Shown here piece by piece: positions 57,058-64,000 of a stretch of 64,000 nucleotides of DNA (within the stretch, counting starts at the first letter, position 1; each line of letters begins with the position of its first letter). The position numbers and the translations under genes were made by a program. The notes beneath the pieces are model-generated. The model did not search any database and was not told where the DNA came from. It saw only the letters and a program-made list of their open reading frames with translations. Origin of the DNA: Bacteroidia bacterium (GTDB lineage Bacteria; Bacteroidota; Ignavibacteria; UBA10030); the NCBI GenBank assembly GCA_022180565.1, contig BQML01000018.1, forward strand, positions 1 to 64,000. The letters run 5' to 3'.

Positions 57058-57990
57058 ATGAATGTTCGGCGTCACGTTTATGGGCCGATCCCATCCCGTC
57101 GCCTGGGCCGTTCCCTCGGCGTGGATGTGATCCCTCACAAACTCTGCACCCTCGATTGCCTGTTCTGCGAACTTGGACCCACGGACAAGCGCGGACTGCG
57201 CCGCAGGGAGTATGTCTCTCCTTTCGTCGTTGTGGCCGAGATCAAGAATGCCCTCGAGGAGGACCGTGTCGACGTGATCAGCTTCTCCGGATCCGGCGAA
57301 CCCACGCTCAACTCCTCACTCGGCATCATGATCCGCTCGATCAAATCGTTCACAGACGTGCCGGTGGCGGTCCTGACCAACGGAACCCTGCTGTTTCTTG
57401 AGGATGTTCGGAGAGATCTCATGGGGGCGGATATCGTCCTTCCTTCGCTTCACGCCGCCCGGACTGCCGCATTCGAAGCCGTCACACGCCCGCATCCGCT
57501 TCTCAGACTCCACACAATCATCGACGGACTGAAGCGGTTCCGTAAGCAATACCGCGGAGCACTCTGGCTTGAGATCCTCCTCGTGCGCGGAATCAATGAT
57601 TCCGACGATGAACTCTTGGAACTGCGAAAAGCCCTCAACGAAATCAGGCCGGATCGCATTCAGCTCAATACCGTTGTGCGCCCTCCCTCCTCACCCCACG
57701 CCCTCCCTGTCCCGTGGGAACGATTGGAGGCCATCAAGAGCTTTTTGGGGGAGCAATGCGAAATCATAGCCCCCAGGGAACAGCTGTCGGGCGGAAGGGA
57801 CGGCCTGGACGTCGATGTATTGCTTGCCACCCTGCGCCGGCGCCCTTTGAATGTATCGGAAATCGCCGTACTTTTCGGGAAGAGCGAACTGTCCGTGTCG
57901 CAATGGCTTGAGCAACTCGTTCGTGCGGGAACCATCCGCTCGTTCCTGTATCAGGATAAAAAATACTACAAACCTCAGGATCAGACATAG
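57058..57990 (+). CDS. Radical SAM protein, YgiQ/wyosine-like group, with winged-helix end
   Basis: The 310-residue protein begins VRRHVYGPIPSRRLGRSLGVD, typical of a radical SAM subgroup of unknown activity. The cluster motif is CTLDCLFCE (CxxxCxxC) near residue 30, and FSGSGEPTLN is the GEP-like motif that contacts SAM. Residues beyond about 240 form a winged-helix domain (RRPLNVSEIAVLFGKSELSVSQWLEQLVRAGTI) that ends KKYYK. I chose the ATG at 57058, where similarity starts. It stops two bases before cydA, so it is probably co-expressed with cytochrome bd. The substrate is not known. Confidence 0.88.
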   Translation: MNVRRHVYGPIPSRRLGRSLGVDVIPHKLCTLDCLFCELGPTDKRGLRRREYVSPFVVVAEIKNALEEDRVDVISFSGSGEPTLNSSLGIMIRSIKSFTDVPVAVLTNGTLLFLEDVRRDLMGADIVLPSLHAARTAAFEAVTRPHPLLRLHTIIDGLKRFRKQYRGALWLEILLVRGINDSDDELLELRKALNEIRPDRIQLNTVVRPPSSPHALPVPWERLEAIKSFLGEQCEIIAPREQLSGGRDGLDVDVLLATLRRRPLNVSEIAVLFGKSELSVSQWLEQLVRAGTIRSFLYQDKKYYKPQDQT

Positions 57991-57992
57991 CC

Positions 57993-59324
57993 ATGGAAGA
58001 CGCCCTCCTCATCAACCGGCTCCAATTCGCCTTCACCATCATGTTTCATTATCTCTTTCCCCAGCTGACGATGGGCCTGGGTCTTCTCCTTGTCCTCATG
58101 AAGGGGGCGTTCCTGAAGACCGGAAACAACCGCTACAATGAAGCGGCACGCTTTTGGGGGAAGATCTTCGCCGTCAATTTTGCCCTGGGCGTTGTCACGG
58201 GAATTCCGATGGAGTTCCAGTTCGGCACCAATTGGGCGCGGTTCTCTACGTTTGCGGGAGGCGTCATCGGACAAACATTGGCGATGGAAGGCATGTTCGC
58301 TTTCTTTCTGGAATCAAGCTTTCTCGGCCTGTTCTTGTTCGGAGAAAAGAAGCTTGGACCGAAAGGCCATTTTGCGGCGGCCCTGGCGGTTTTTGCCGGG
58401 TCGTGGATCTCCGGCTACTTCATCGTGGCCACCAATGCATGGATGCAGAATCCCGTCGCCTATACCGTTGCGGCCGACGGGACCGTTCATCTCAACGACT
58501 TCTGGGGACTGCTCCTGAACCCCTGGCTCCTCTGGCAGTACACGCACACAATGATCGGCTCGGTCATTACCGCGGCGTTCGTGGTGTGCGCTGTGGGCGC
58601 CTACTATATTCTTTCCGGAAAGCATCCCGAACACGGCATGGTGTTCATGCGTTTCGGCGTTCCCGCCGGTTTAATCGCTTCTGTTCTTGTGGCGTTCCCA
58701 ACGGGCGACGCCCATGCACGCATGGTGGCCGAAAAACAACCCGTGACGTTCGCTGCTATGGAGGGACTGTTCGAAACGAAAGAAGGTGCCGAACTCGTTT
58801 TCATCGGTCAACCCGATATGGAGAAACTCGCCATCGACAACCCTCTGCACATTCCGAAATTGCTGAGTTTTCTCACGCACTATCGATGGGAGGCCGAGAT
58901 CCATGGACTCAAGGAATTCGACCGTTCCCTGTGGCCGACCAACATTCCGCTTTTGTATTACAGTTACCACGTGATGGTCGGATTGGGTACGATCTTTATT
59001 GTCGTCATGGTCACATCATTCTATGCGCTGAAACGCAATACCTTGCCGTCCCTCCGCTGGCTGTTGTGGATCCTGATGCTTGCGTTTCCGTTTCCGTACA
59101 TTGCCAACACCGCGGGGTGGATGACGGCGGAGCTTGGCCGCCAACCGTGGCTGGTGTACGGACTCATGCGGACGGTCGATGGAACATCCACGACCGTTTC
59201 AGCGGGAAACAGTCTGTTCACTCTCCTCGGATTCATCGGTATGTATTTTGTCCTGGGCACGCTGTTCGTCCTCCTGGTCCTCAAACGAATCAATACGGGA
59301 CCGGTGGCAGTGGAGGGTTCTTAA
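57993..59324 (+). CDS. cydA: Cytochrome bd ubiquinol oxidase subunit I
   Basis: The 443-residue subunit carries the hemes of cytochrome bd, which reduces oxygen with quinol at high affinity. His19 (FTIMFHYLFPQLTMG) corresponds to the heme b595 ligand, EFQFGTNW and GRQPWLVYGLMRT are conserved blocks, and about nine membrane segments are visible. The Q-loop is short. It would protect the oxygen-sensitive ferredoxin enzymes and cytochromes from oxygen. It forms an operon with the radical SAM gene before it and cydB after it, the latter across a 41-base gap with a repeat. Confidence 0.95.
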   Translation: MEDALLINRLQFAFTIMFHYLFPQLTMGLGLLLVLMKGAFLKTGNNRYNEAARFWGKIFAVNFALGVVTGIPMEFQFGTNWARFSTFAGGVIGQTLAMEGMFAFFLESSFLGLFLFGEKKLGPKGHFAAALAVFAGSWISGYFIVATNAWMQNPVAYTVAADGTVHLNDFWGLLLNPWLLWQYTHTMIGSVITAAFVVCAVGAYYILSGKHPEHGMVFMRFGVPAGLIASVLVAFPTGDAHARMVAEKQPVTFAAMEGLFETKEGAELVFIGQPDMEKLAIDNPLHIPKLLSFLTHYRWEAEIHGLKEFDRSLWPTNIPLLYYSYHVMVGLGTIFIVVMVTSFYALKRNTLPSLRWLLWILMLAFPFPYIANTAGWMTAELGRQPWLVYGLMRTVDGTSTTVSAGNSLFTLLGFIGMYFVLGTLFVLLVLKRINTGPVAVEGS

Positions 59325-59325
59325 C

Positions 59326-59346
59326 TTCACCATTCACCATTCACCA
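59326..59346. repeat. Three tandem TTCACCA units between cydA and cydB
   Basis: Seven-base unit TTCACCA repeated three times without change, filling most of the 41-base intercistronic gap. Copy number could vary between strains and alter spacing to the cydB start. Confidence 0.75.
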
Positions 59347-59365
59347 TCCAGCCCTTTCATAGCCA

Positions 59366-60412
59366 ATGGAAACTCTCTGGTTTGCTCTCGTCGCCTTTAT
59401 GCTGGCAATGTATGTGATTCTCGACGGTTTTGATCTCGGAACGGGAATCATTCATTTTCTCGCGGCAAGGAATCCGGAAGAGCGGAACATTCTCCTGCGT
59501 GCCATTGGGCCCGTGTGGGACGGCAATGAGGTATGGCTCCTGGCCGCGGGCGGCACCCTGTACTTCGCCTTCCCGCTTCTCTACGCATCGAGCTTCAGCG
59601 GCTTTTACCTTCCACTCATGATCGTTCTCTGGCTCCTGATGCTTCGGGGCCTGGGCATCGAGTTTCAGCACCAGGTCCATAATCCGCTCTGGAAATCCTT
59701 CTGGCATATCGTCTTTTCCTTCGCCAGCATATTGCTGACGATCTTCTTCGGCGCAGCGTTGGGGAATGTGGTACGCGGGGTACCGCTGAACGCTGACGGG
59801 TACTTCTTTGAACCGCTCTGGACCACTTTCACCGTTGTCCCCGAGGCAGGAATTCTCGACTGGTTCACGGTGCTCATGGGACTCGTAGCGTTCTTCGTCC
59901 TTGCCAACCACGGATCGAACTACATAGCGCTCAAGACCCTGGATCCTATACGGACGAGAGCTCACACGCTCGCGCGCGGTTCTTGGTGGGGCGTAGTACT
60001 GACTTCCGTTGCCGCCCTTGCCGCCACCTGGTCCATCCATCCGGAGATCTGGGACAACTACAGTTCGTTTGTCTGGGGCTGGATCTTCCCCGCCGCCGGC
60101 GTTGCGGGACTGTTTGGTATGTGGTACTTCAACAGGACCCAGGAGGACCTGAAAGCCTTTCTATCATCCTCTCTTTTTATAGCAGGCATGCTGGCCGCCA
60201 CGGCCTTCGGTCTGTACCCCAAAGTGCTTCCTGCCTCAACCAATCCCGCCTACAGCCTTACCGTGTACAACACCCGCGCGCAGGAATACGGACTTCAGGT
60301 CGGACTCACCTGGTGGCTGATCGGAATAGTATTTGTCGCTGGATATTTCTTCTACGTCTACCGCACATTCCGGGGGAGAATCACGGTTGTGACGGAGGAT
60401 GGGGGATATTAA
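59366..60412 (+). CDS. cydB: Cytochrome bd ubiquinol oxidase subunit II
   Basis: The 348-residue protein is the second subunit of cytochrome bd. It starts with METLWFALVAFMLAMYVILDGFDLGTGIIH, the CydB hallmark, followed by IGPVWDGNEVWLLAAGGTLYFAFP and ANHGSNYIALKT. About eight membrane segments cover the length, which is in the normal range (335-380). It pairs with cydA upstream. A CydX-like small subunit was looked for downstream in 60413-60450 and not found. Confidence 0.95.
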   Translation: METLWFALVAFMLAMYVILDGFDLGTGIIHFLAARNPEERNILLRAIGPVWDGNEVWLLAAGGTLYFAFPLLYASSFSGFYLPLMIVLWLLMLRGLGIEFQHQVHNPLWKSFWHIVFSFASILLTIFFGAALGNVVRGVPLNADGYFFEPLWTTFTVVPEAGILDWFTVLMGLVAFFVLANHGSNYIALKTLDPIRTRAHTLARGSWWGVVLTSVAALAATWSIHPEIWDNYSSFVWGWIFPAAGVAGLFGMWYFNRTQEDLKAFLSSSLFIAGMLAATAFGLYPKVLPASTNPAYSLTVYNTRAQEYGLQVGLTWWLIGIVFVAGYFFYVYRTFRGRITVVTEDGGY

Positions 60413-60451
60413 GAAGGCCGTTCAAGGTTCGAACGGAGGATCCTTTTCTTC

Positions 60452-60484
60452 ATCCTCTCATCTAATACATGAGGGGATTTTTTT
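60452..60484 (+). terminator. Rho-independent terminator of the cyd operon
   Basis: Stem ATCCTCTCAT / ATGAGGGGAT with a seven-base loop (60452-60478) followed by a run of T. It lies 40 bases past the cydB stop. Confidence 0.88.
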
Positions 60485-60531
60485 GTACTTTTCCTTGAAT
60501 CTCGTGCGAAGAAGGAAGGCAGGATTCATCT

Positions 60532-60972
60532 ATGGCATTGAAAACAGCTGAATTGCGGCATGTCAGAGGCATCACATTCGTCGGCAAAGGATTGTCCAAT
60601 CACTGGGTGGTGATGGATGGCGAGGAGGAGTTCGGCGGGAGTCGTGCCGGTTCGACACCGAAGGAACTGGTGCTCATAGGCCTGGCGGGTTGTACGGCGA
60701 GCGATGTGGTTCCTATCATGAAAAAAAAGCGGGTGCCGTTTGTGGATTTTGAGATCAAGATCACGGCCCACGATCGCGAAGAACACCCTCGGATCTTTAC
60801 GGATATTCATGTCGAATACATCGTCTACGGAGACAACATTCATCCGGCCGATGTTGAGCGGGCGATCGAACTCTCCACGACAAAATACTGCTCCGTCACG
60901 GGCATCCTGAAGGCCTCTGTCCCCATCACACACTCCTATCGCATCGAGCCGGCTGAAAAGGCCCCGCGCTGA
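60532..60972 (+). CDS. OsmC family protein
   Basis: The 146-residue protein matches the OsmC/YhfA group. The active-site region is LIGLAGCTASDVVPIMKKKRVPF with one cysteine, and a second cysteine falls in STTKYCSVTGIL near residue 123. Members reduce organic hydroperoxides with these two cysteines; YhfA-like ones may have other roles. It is cytoplasmic. GAAGGAAGG precedes the ATG. It stands alone between the cyd terminator and the alkyltransferase-like gene. Confidence 0.92.
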   Translation: MALKTAELRHVRGITFVGKGLSNHWVVMDGEEEFGGSRAGSTPKELVLIGLAGCTASDVVPIMKKKRVPFVDFEIKITAHDREEHPRIFTDIHVEYIVYGDNIHPADVERAIELSTTKYCSVTGILKASVPITHSYRIEPAEKAPR

Positions 60973-61038
60973 GTTCGGTTTGTGACCCTGGACGCCTTTG
61001 TTTTCGGGGGGGAAGGAAGGAAAGTTTCCTTAATTTCC

Positions 61039-61455
61039 ATGCCGTCAAGGGAGATTTTTTTGAGAGCAAACCATAAAAAGCGAGGGAAGAAAACTTATAC
61101 GTCGCCGCCAGGTCGCGAGGCGTTTAAGAGGTGTATTTGGGACATTGTTTCGGAAATCCCCCGCGGGAAGGTCCTCACCTACGGTGCCATTGCCTCAATG
61201 ATCCCCCGGCCGAAGGGTGTGCGCGCGCGCTTTTACGACGTAGCCGCACCGCGTTGGGTGGGAAACGCCATGGCCGCCTGTCCGCCAGGCCTCCCCTGGC
61301 ACCGTGTAATCAATGCACAGGGAATGGTCAACAAACGAACCGACAGCAAGGACCATCTCCTCCAACGAGAGCTCCTCGAGCAGGAAGGTGTCGTGTTCGA
61401 TGCAAGAGGCAGAGTTGACCTTGAAATCTTTGGCTGGAAGAAGACCGGTCGATGA
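61039..61455 (+). CDS. Alkyltransferase-like (ATL) DNA-binding protein
   Basis: The 138-residue protein has the fold of the C-terminal domain of O6-alkylguanine DNA alkyltransferase: FKRCIWDIVSEIPRGKVLTYGAIASMI, followed by VGNAMAACPPGLPWHRVINAQG. The motif is PWHRV where the repair enzyme has PCHRV, so the acceptor cysteine is replaced by tryptophan, as in ATL proteins. These bind alkylated guanines and hand them to nucleotide excision repair. I chose the ATG at 61039; a GTG at 60982 gives a longer N-terminus without similarity. Basic N-terminus (HKKRGKK). It lies 66 bases after the OsmC gene. Confidence 0.88.
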   Translation: MPSREIFLRANHKKRGKKTYTSPPGREAFKRCIWDIVSEIPRGKVLTYGAIASMIPRPKGVRARFYDVAAPRWVGNAMAACPPGLPWHRVINAQGMVNKRTDSKDHLLQRELLEQEGVVFDARGRVDLEIFGWKKTGR

Positions 61456-61544
61456 AACCAACCTGCGTTGATCCCGTATGAAAAGTTCGCCTCGCGCCCC
61501 ATGGGCGGAAACCGCTCCTTGATCCATTCACTGTCGGAACTGCG

Positions 61545-64000
61545 ATGATACAAAGGTTTCGTTTTCTTCTCCTTGCTTGTGCGATGGCAACAGTGTCATC
61601 GTCAACCGTGGCCCAGAAACCCCGCACAGAAGGATCCGCGGCGGTTCTTACGGTGGACAGCGTTCGCTCCACCCTTGCCCATCGCGATTCGCTGGCGAGG
61701 GTCATCATCGAATTCCGTGAGCCCCCTCTCTTTGTGGCCGCCGTGCAGGGATTGGCAAAAACCGATGCCGCGGTTTACAGCAACCGTTTTGCGACTTTCA
61801 TGAATGACCTCGCCGCGGCGGGTTTGCGATGGCCGACGGGAGCGGAAACAGACTTGAAAAAGTTCACTCGGGTATTTTTCGGTGTAGGGCTCAGCGTGCC
61901 CTCGTCGGCGCTTGGAGACATCGCTCGTATCCCCTACGTCAAGGCAGTCCATCCGGATAAGTCGGTTCGGGCAGCCCTGGGGAAGAGTGTCACGCAATTG
62001 GGGGTTCCGGAGGTTTGGCAATCGTTCGGCGCCCTCGGTCAGGGCGTGCGCGTGGGGGTGATCGATACCGGGATCGACTATCTGCACCCTGCGCTTGGGG
62101 GAGGATTTGGAGACGGCTTCAAGGTCATCGGGGGATACGATTTTGTGAACGACGATCCCGATCCGATGGACGACAACGGTCATGGGACCCACGTTGCGGG
62201 GATTGTTGCGGCGGACACGGACAGCATCAGAGGTGTCGCACCGAAAGCAACTCTGTATGCCTACAAGGTCCTCGGTTCGAATGGAGGCGGACTTGAAAGC
62301 GATGTGATCCTTGCCATCGAGAAGGCTGTGGATCCGAATGGTGATGGAGATCCGTCGGATCACCTCGACATTGTCAATCTGAGCCTCGGATCGGCCACAG
62401 GTTCCACAACCGATCCGGGCTCCGTGGCCGTGGATAACGCAACCAGGCTCGGAGTTCTCCTTTGCGTCTCGGCCGGCAATGCCGGCTATGCCCAGGGAAA
62501 CCATCAGAACAACTATTTTCTTGACGGATCAGGAACTCTCGGGAGCCCCGGAACAGCGCTCCTTGCTCTGACAGTGGGAGCGGTGGATTCAACCAACCAG
62601 CTTGCTCCGTTCACGTCGAAAGGTCCGAACCGGCACGGGTTTGGCGTCAAACCCGATGTTGTCGCTCCCGGCGTCAGGATCCTCTCCACTTATCTGAATA
62701 ACACGTATCATTCGCTGAACGGAACCTCGATGGCGGCTCCGATGGTGACGGGTGTCGCCGCGCTGCTGAAGAGCCTGCATCCCGAATGGCCGGCGCTCCG
62801 CATCCGGTCGGCAATCATCAACACGGCAAATGATCTCGGCTTTTCGGCATTTCACCAGGGAGCAGGACTCGTCCGCGCCCCCGCCGCCGCTTCAAGCACC
62901 GCGTGGACGCTCCCTTCGAACTTCAGTTTCGGCTTTGCCGATCCGACGGCATCCCTCTGGACACGAGCGGAAACTCTTTTTGTGTACAACGGGAATGCAA
63001 GCGTCCAGACGTTCGTCTCGACCGTTTCGGGGGTGCCTGCCGGAGCAACGCTGACGATTGCCCCTTCCTCGTTTACCGTAAGCCCGGGAGACTCGGTCAG
63101 GGTCATTGCCACTCTTTCCGTCAACACATCGAGCATTCCGGTCTCTCAGGGGGATATTCTCCGTTTTTGGGGGCGTGTTCGTCTCACGGGAACTGTGGAC
63201 ACTCTGAATGTGGCATGGGGGTTCGCACGCGGAGCACGAGTCACGCTTGTCTTCAACGAACCCTCCCCAGAGTTTCTCGTGTACGGCGGGCCGGTGTTCT
63301 CGCACAGCTCCGAGCGCATCATCCACTGGTCGTCCCTGACTTCGGCACACTATTACGGACTGCCGAAACAGCCTTACGGACTTCTTGCCGCCTTTCGCTC
63401 CGCGAACTCACCCGAGGCCTTGGTCATCAAACAACACACCGTGACATCCGACGACGAGATCATTTCTTTCAACACGGGATCGGCCGTGTTCCCGCTCGTC
63501 TATCGCAGTGTGGACCACAACGGCAACCCCTTATCTGCATCGTCCGCTCGGCAGAAAGCCCTCATGACGACAATCCCTGCCTTCGGTGACTGGCCTTTTG
63601 TGTTTTCCGGAGCCAACGATACGGTGCTGATTTCGTCGATCCCCGCTCCCTATACCTTCCGTCCGCTTGAATTTCAGTTCGACCCTGCAAGCTCCGGAAC
63701 GTTCCACATCACGCAGTTTGATCCGTTTGCGTCGCTTTCCGGGTCCCGCATCCTGGCCAATACCCCCGCGGATTACATCAGCCAGCGATTTCACATCAAG
63801 ACTCCGACGGGCGTTTTCCAGACACTCTTGGTCGCCGAGATTTTTTCCTACCGGGAATTGCCTGGACCCCGGGGTGTAGAAGGGGCCCTTGTCGGACTCA
63901 GAATGGAGGTGGACACGTTGACGGTGACGGATGACGAGGTTCGGTTCACGGGATACTTCGGGCGGTCGAACATTTCCGATGACGTCGCTGTGGCATTTCA
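61545..64000 (+). CDS. Secreted subtilisin-like (S8) serine protease, 3' end outside window
   Basis: The frame is open from the ATG at 61545 to the window end, giving at least 818 residues. It has a signal peptide (QRFRFLLLACAMATVSSSTVAQ) and an S8 domain with the triad Asp174 (VIDTGIDYLHP), His213 (DDNGHGTHVAGI) and Ser395 (NGTSMAAPMVTGVAALL). An inhibitor I9-like propeptide precedes (RVIIEFREPPLF, then VPSSALGDIARIPYVKAV). After the protease domain are beta-rich regions of unknown type (SVQTFVSTVSGVPAGATLTIAPSSFTVSPG). A sorting domain such as the type IX signal could lie in the missing end. It probably acts outside the cell or in the periplasm. Confidence 0.92.
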   Translation, partial: MIQRFRFLLLACAMATVSSSTVAQKPRTEGSAAVLTVDSVRSTLAHRDSLARVIIEFREPPLFVAAVQGLAKTDAAVYSNRFATFMNDLAAAGLRWPTGAETDLKKFTRVFFGVGLSVPSSALGDIARIPYVKAVHPDKSVRAALGKSVTQLGVPEVWQSFGALGQGVRVGVIDTGIDYLHPALGGGFGDGFKVIGGYDFVNDDPDPMDDNGHGTHVAGIVAADTDSIRGVAPKATLYAYKVLGSNGGGLESDVILAIEKAVDPNGDGDPSDHLDIVNLSLGSATGSTTDPGSVAVDNATRLGVLLCVSAGNAGYAQGNHQNNYFLDGSGTLGSPGTALLALTVGAVDSTNQLAPFTSKGPNRHGFGVKPDVVAPGVRILSTYLNNTYHSLNGTSMAAPMVTGVAALLKSLHPEWPALRIRSAIINTANDLGFSAFHQGAGLVRAPAAASSTAWTLPSNFSFGFADPTASLWTRAETLFVYNGNASVQTFVSTVSGVPAGATLTIAPSSFTVSPGDSVRVIATLSVNTSSIPVSQGDILRFWGRVRLTGTVDTLNVAWGFARGARVTLVFNEPSPEFLVYGGPVFSHSSERIIHWSSLTSAHYYGLPKQPYGLLAAFRSANSPEALVIKQHTVTSDDEIISFNTGSAVFPLVYRSVDHNGNPLSASSARQKALMTTIPAFGDWPFVFSGANDTVLISSIPAPYTFRPLEFQFDPASSGTFHITQFDPFASLSGSRILANTPADYISQRFHIKTPTGVFQTLLVAEIFSYRELPGPRGVEGALVGLRMEVDTLTVTDDEVRFTGYFGRSNISDDVAVAF

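Noticed and set aside
60424-60440. GTTCGAAC-like sequence after cydB as part of a tRNA T arm
   Set aside because: No acceptor stem, D arm or anticodon arm can be folded around it.
1-64000. CRISPR arrays, rRNA, tRNA, insertion sequences and riboswitches
   Set aside because: I looked for direct-repeat arrays, conserved RNA motifs and transposase-like proteins by eye and found none that I can support.

Overview
The window looks like a chromosome segment of an anaerobic or facultative Gram-negative bacterium rich in multiheme cytochromes. TonB, an outer-membrane beta barrel, lipoprotein signals, pyruvate:ferredoxin oxidoreductase, cytochrome bd and several 2-oxoacid:ferredoxin oxidoreductases fit the Bacteroidota/Ignavibacteria/Chlorobi neighbourhood. 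That placement is inference from gene content; no rRNA or ribosomal protein gene is present to test it. Gene density is high, ATGA start/stop overlaps are common, and many genes have clear AGGAG-type ribosome binding sites. I see no CRISPR array, tRNA, rRNA or insertion sequence.

Layout: (1) 1-1.25 kb, a broken TcmP gene beside a DUF5131 gene. (2) 1.25-7 kb, a thioredoxin/DUF302/rhodanese operon, mobA, an ECF sigma factor with two related zinc-finger anti-sigma-like proteins, and hemN. (3) 7-12.9 kb, an Rrf2-led operon with the di-iron repair protein ScdA/RIC, a polyferredoxin, DUF6448, YwiC-like and UroD-like proteins; it looks like a nitrosative or iron-sulfur stress unit. (4) 12.95-28.1 kb, a leftward run of 16 genes for ferredoxin-linked carbon metabolism: NifJ, a Vor-type complex, a second 2-oxoacid oxidoreductase with fused beta and gamma subunits, malic enzyme, and several small Cys-rich proteins. 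(5) 28.2-33.9 kb, a PAS histidine kinase, an NtrC-type sigma-54 activator, a receiver-like protein, a TraR/DksA-type zinc protein, TonB and a tandem universal stress protein. (6) 33.9-53.1 kb, the electron-transfer region: a 13-heme cytochrome fused to a cytochrome b domain, bacterioferritin, transketolase, an aminotransferase, a NapC/Rieske/cytochrome b/11-heme complex, a 4-heme cytochrome, a porin followed by 14-, 7- and 6-heme cytochromes, and CcmF. (7) 53.2-64 kb, a universal stress protein, alanine dehydrogenase, a CoA-transferase-type enzyme, a radical SAM protein, CydAB, OsmC, an alkyltransferase-like protein and a truncated S8 protease.

The most interesting signal is regulatory. Promoters of the sigma-54 type (TGGCAC-N5-TTGC and close variants) stand before hemN, the nifJ operon, the kinase/activator pair, the receiver/TonB/stress-protein operon, transketolase, the porin/cytochrome operon and ccmF. 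About 70-145 bp upstream of each lies a copy of a palindrome with consensus TTCCCA-N4-TGGGAA. The NtrC-type activator encoded in the middle of these sites is the obvious candidate to bind them. The predicted regulon would couple oxygen-independent heme synthesis, cytochrome c maturation, reduced-ferredoxin metabolism and a putative outer-membrane electron conduit under one two-component system. A second find is a small four-cysteine domain with near-constant spacing, present five times in three proteins of the window.
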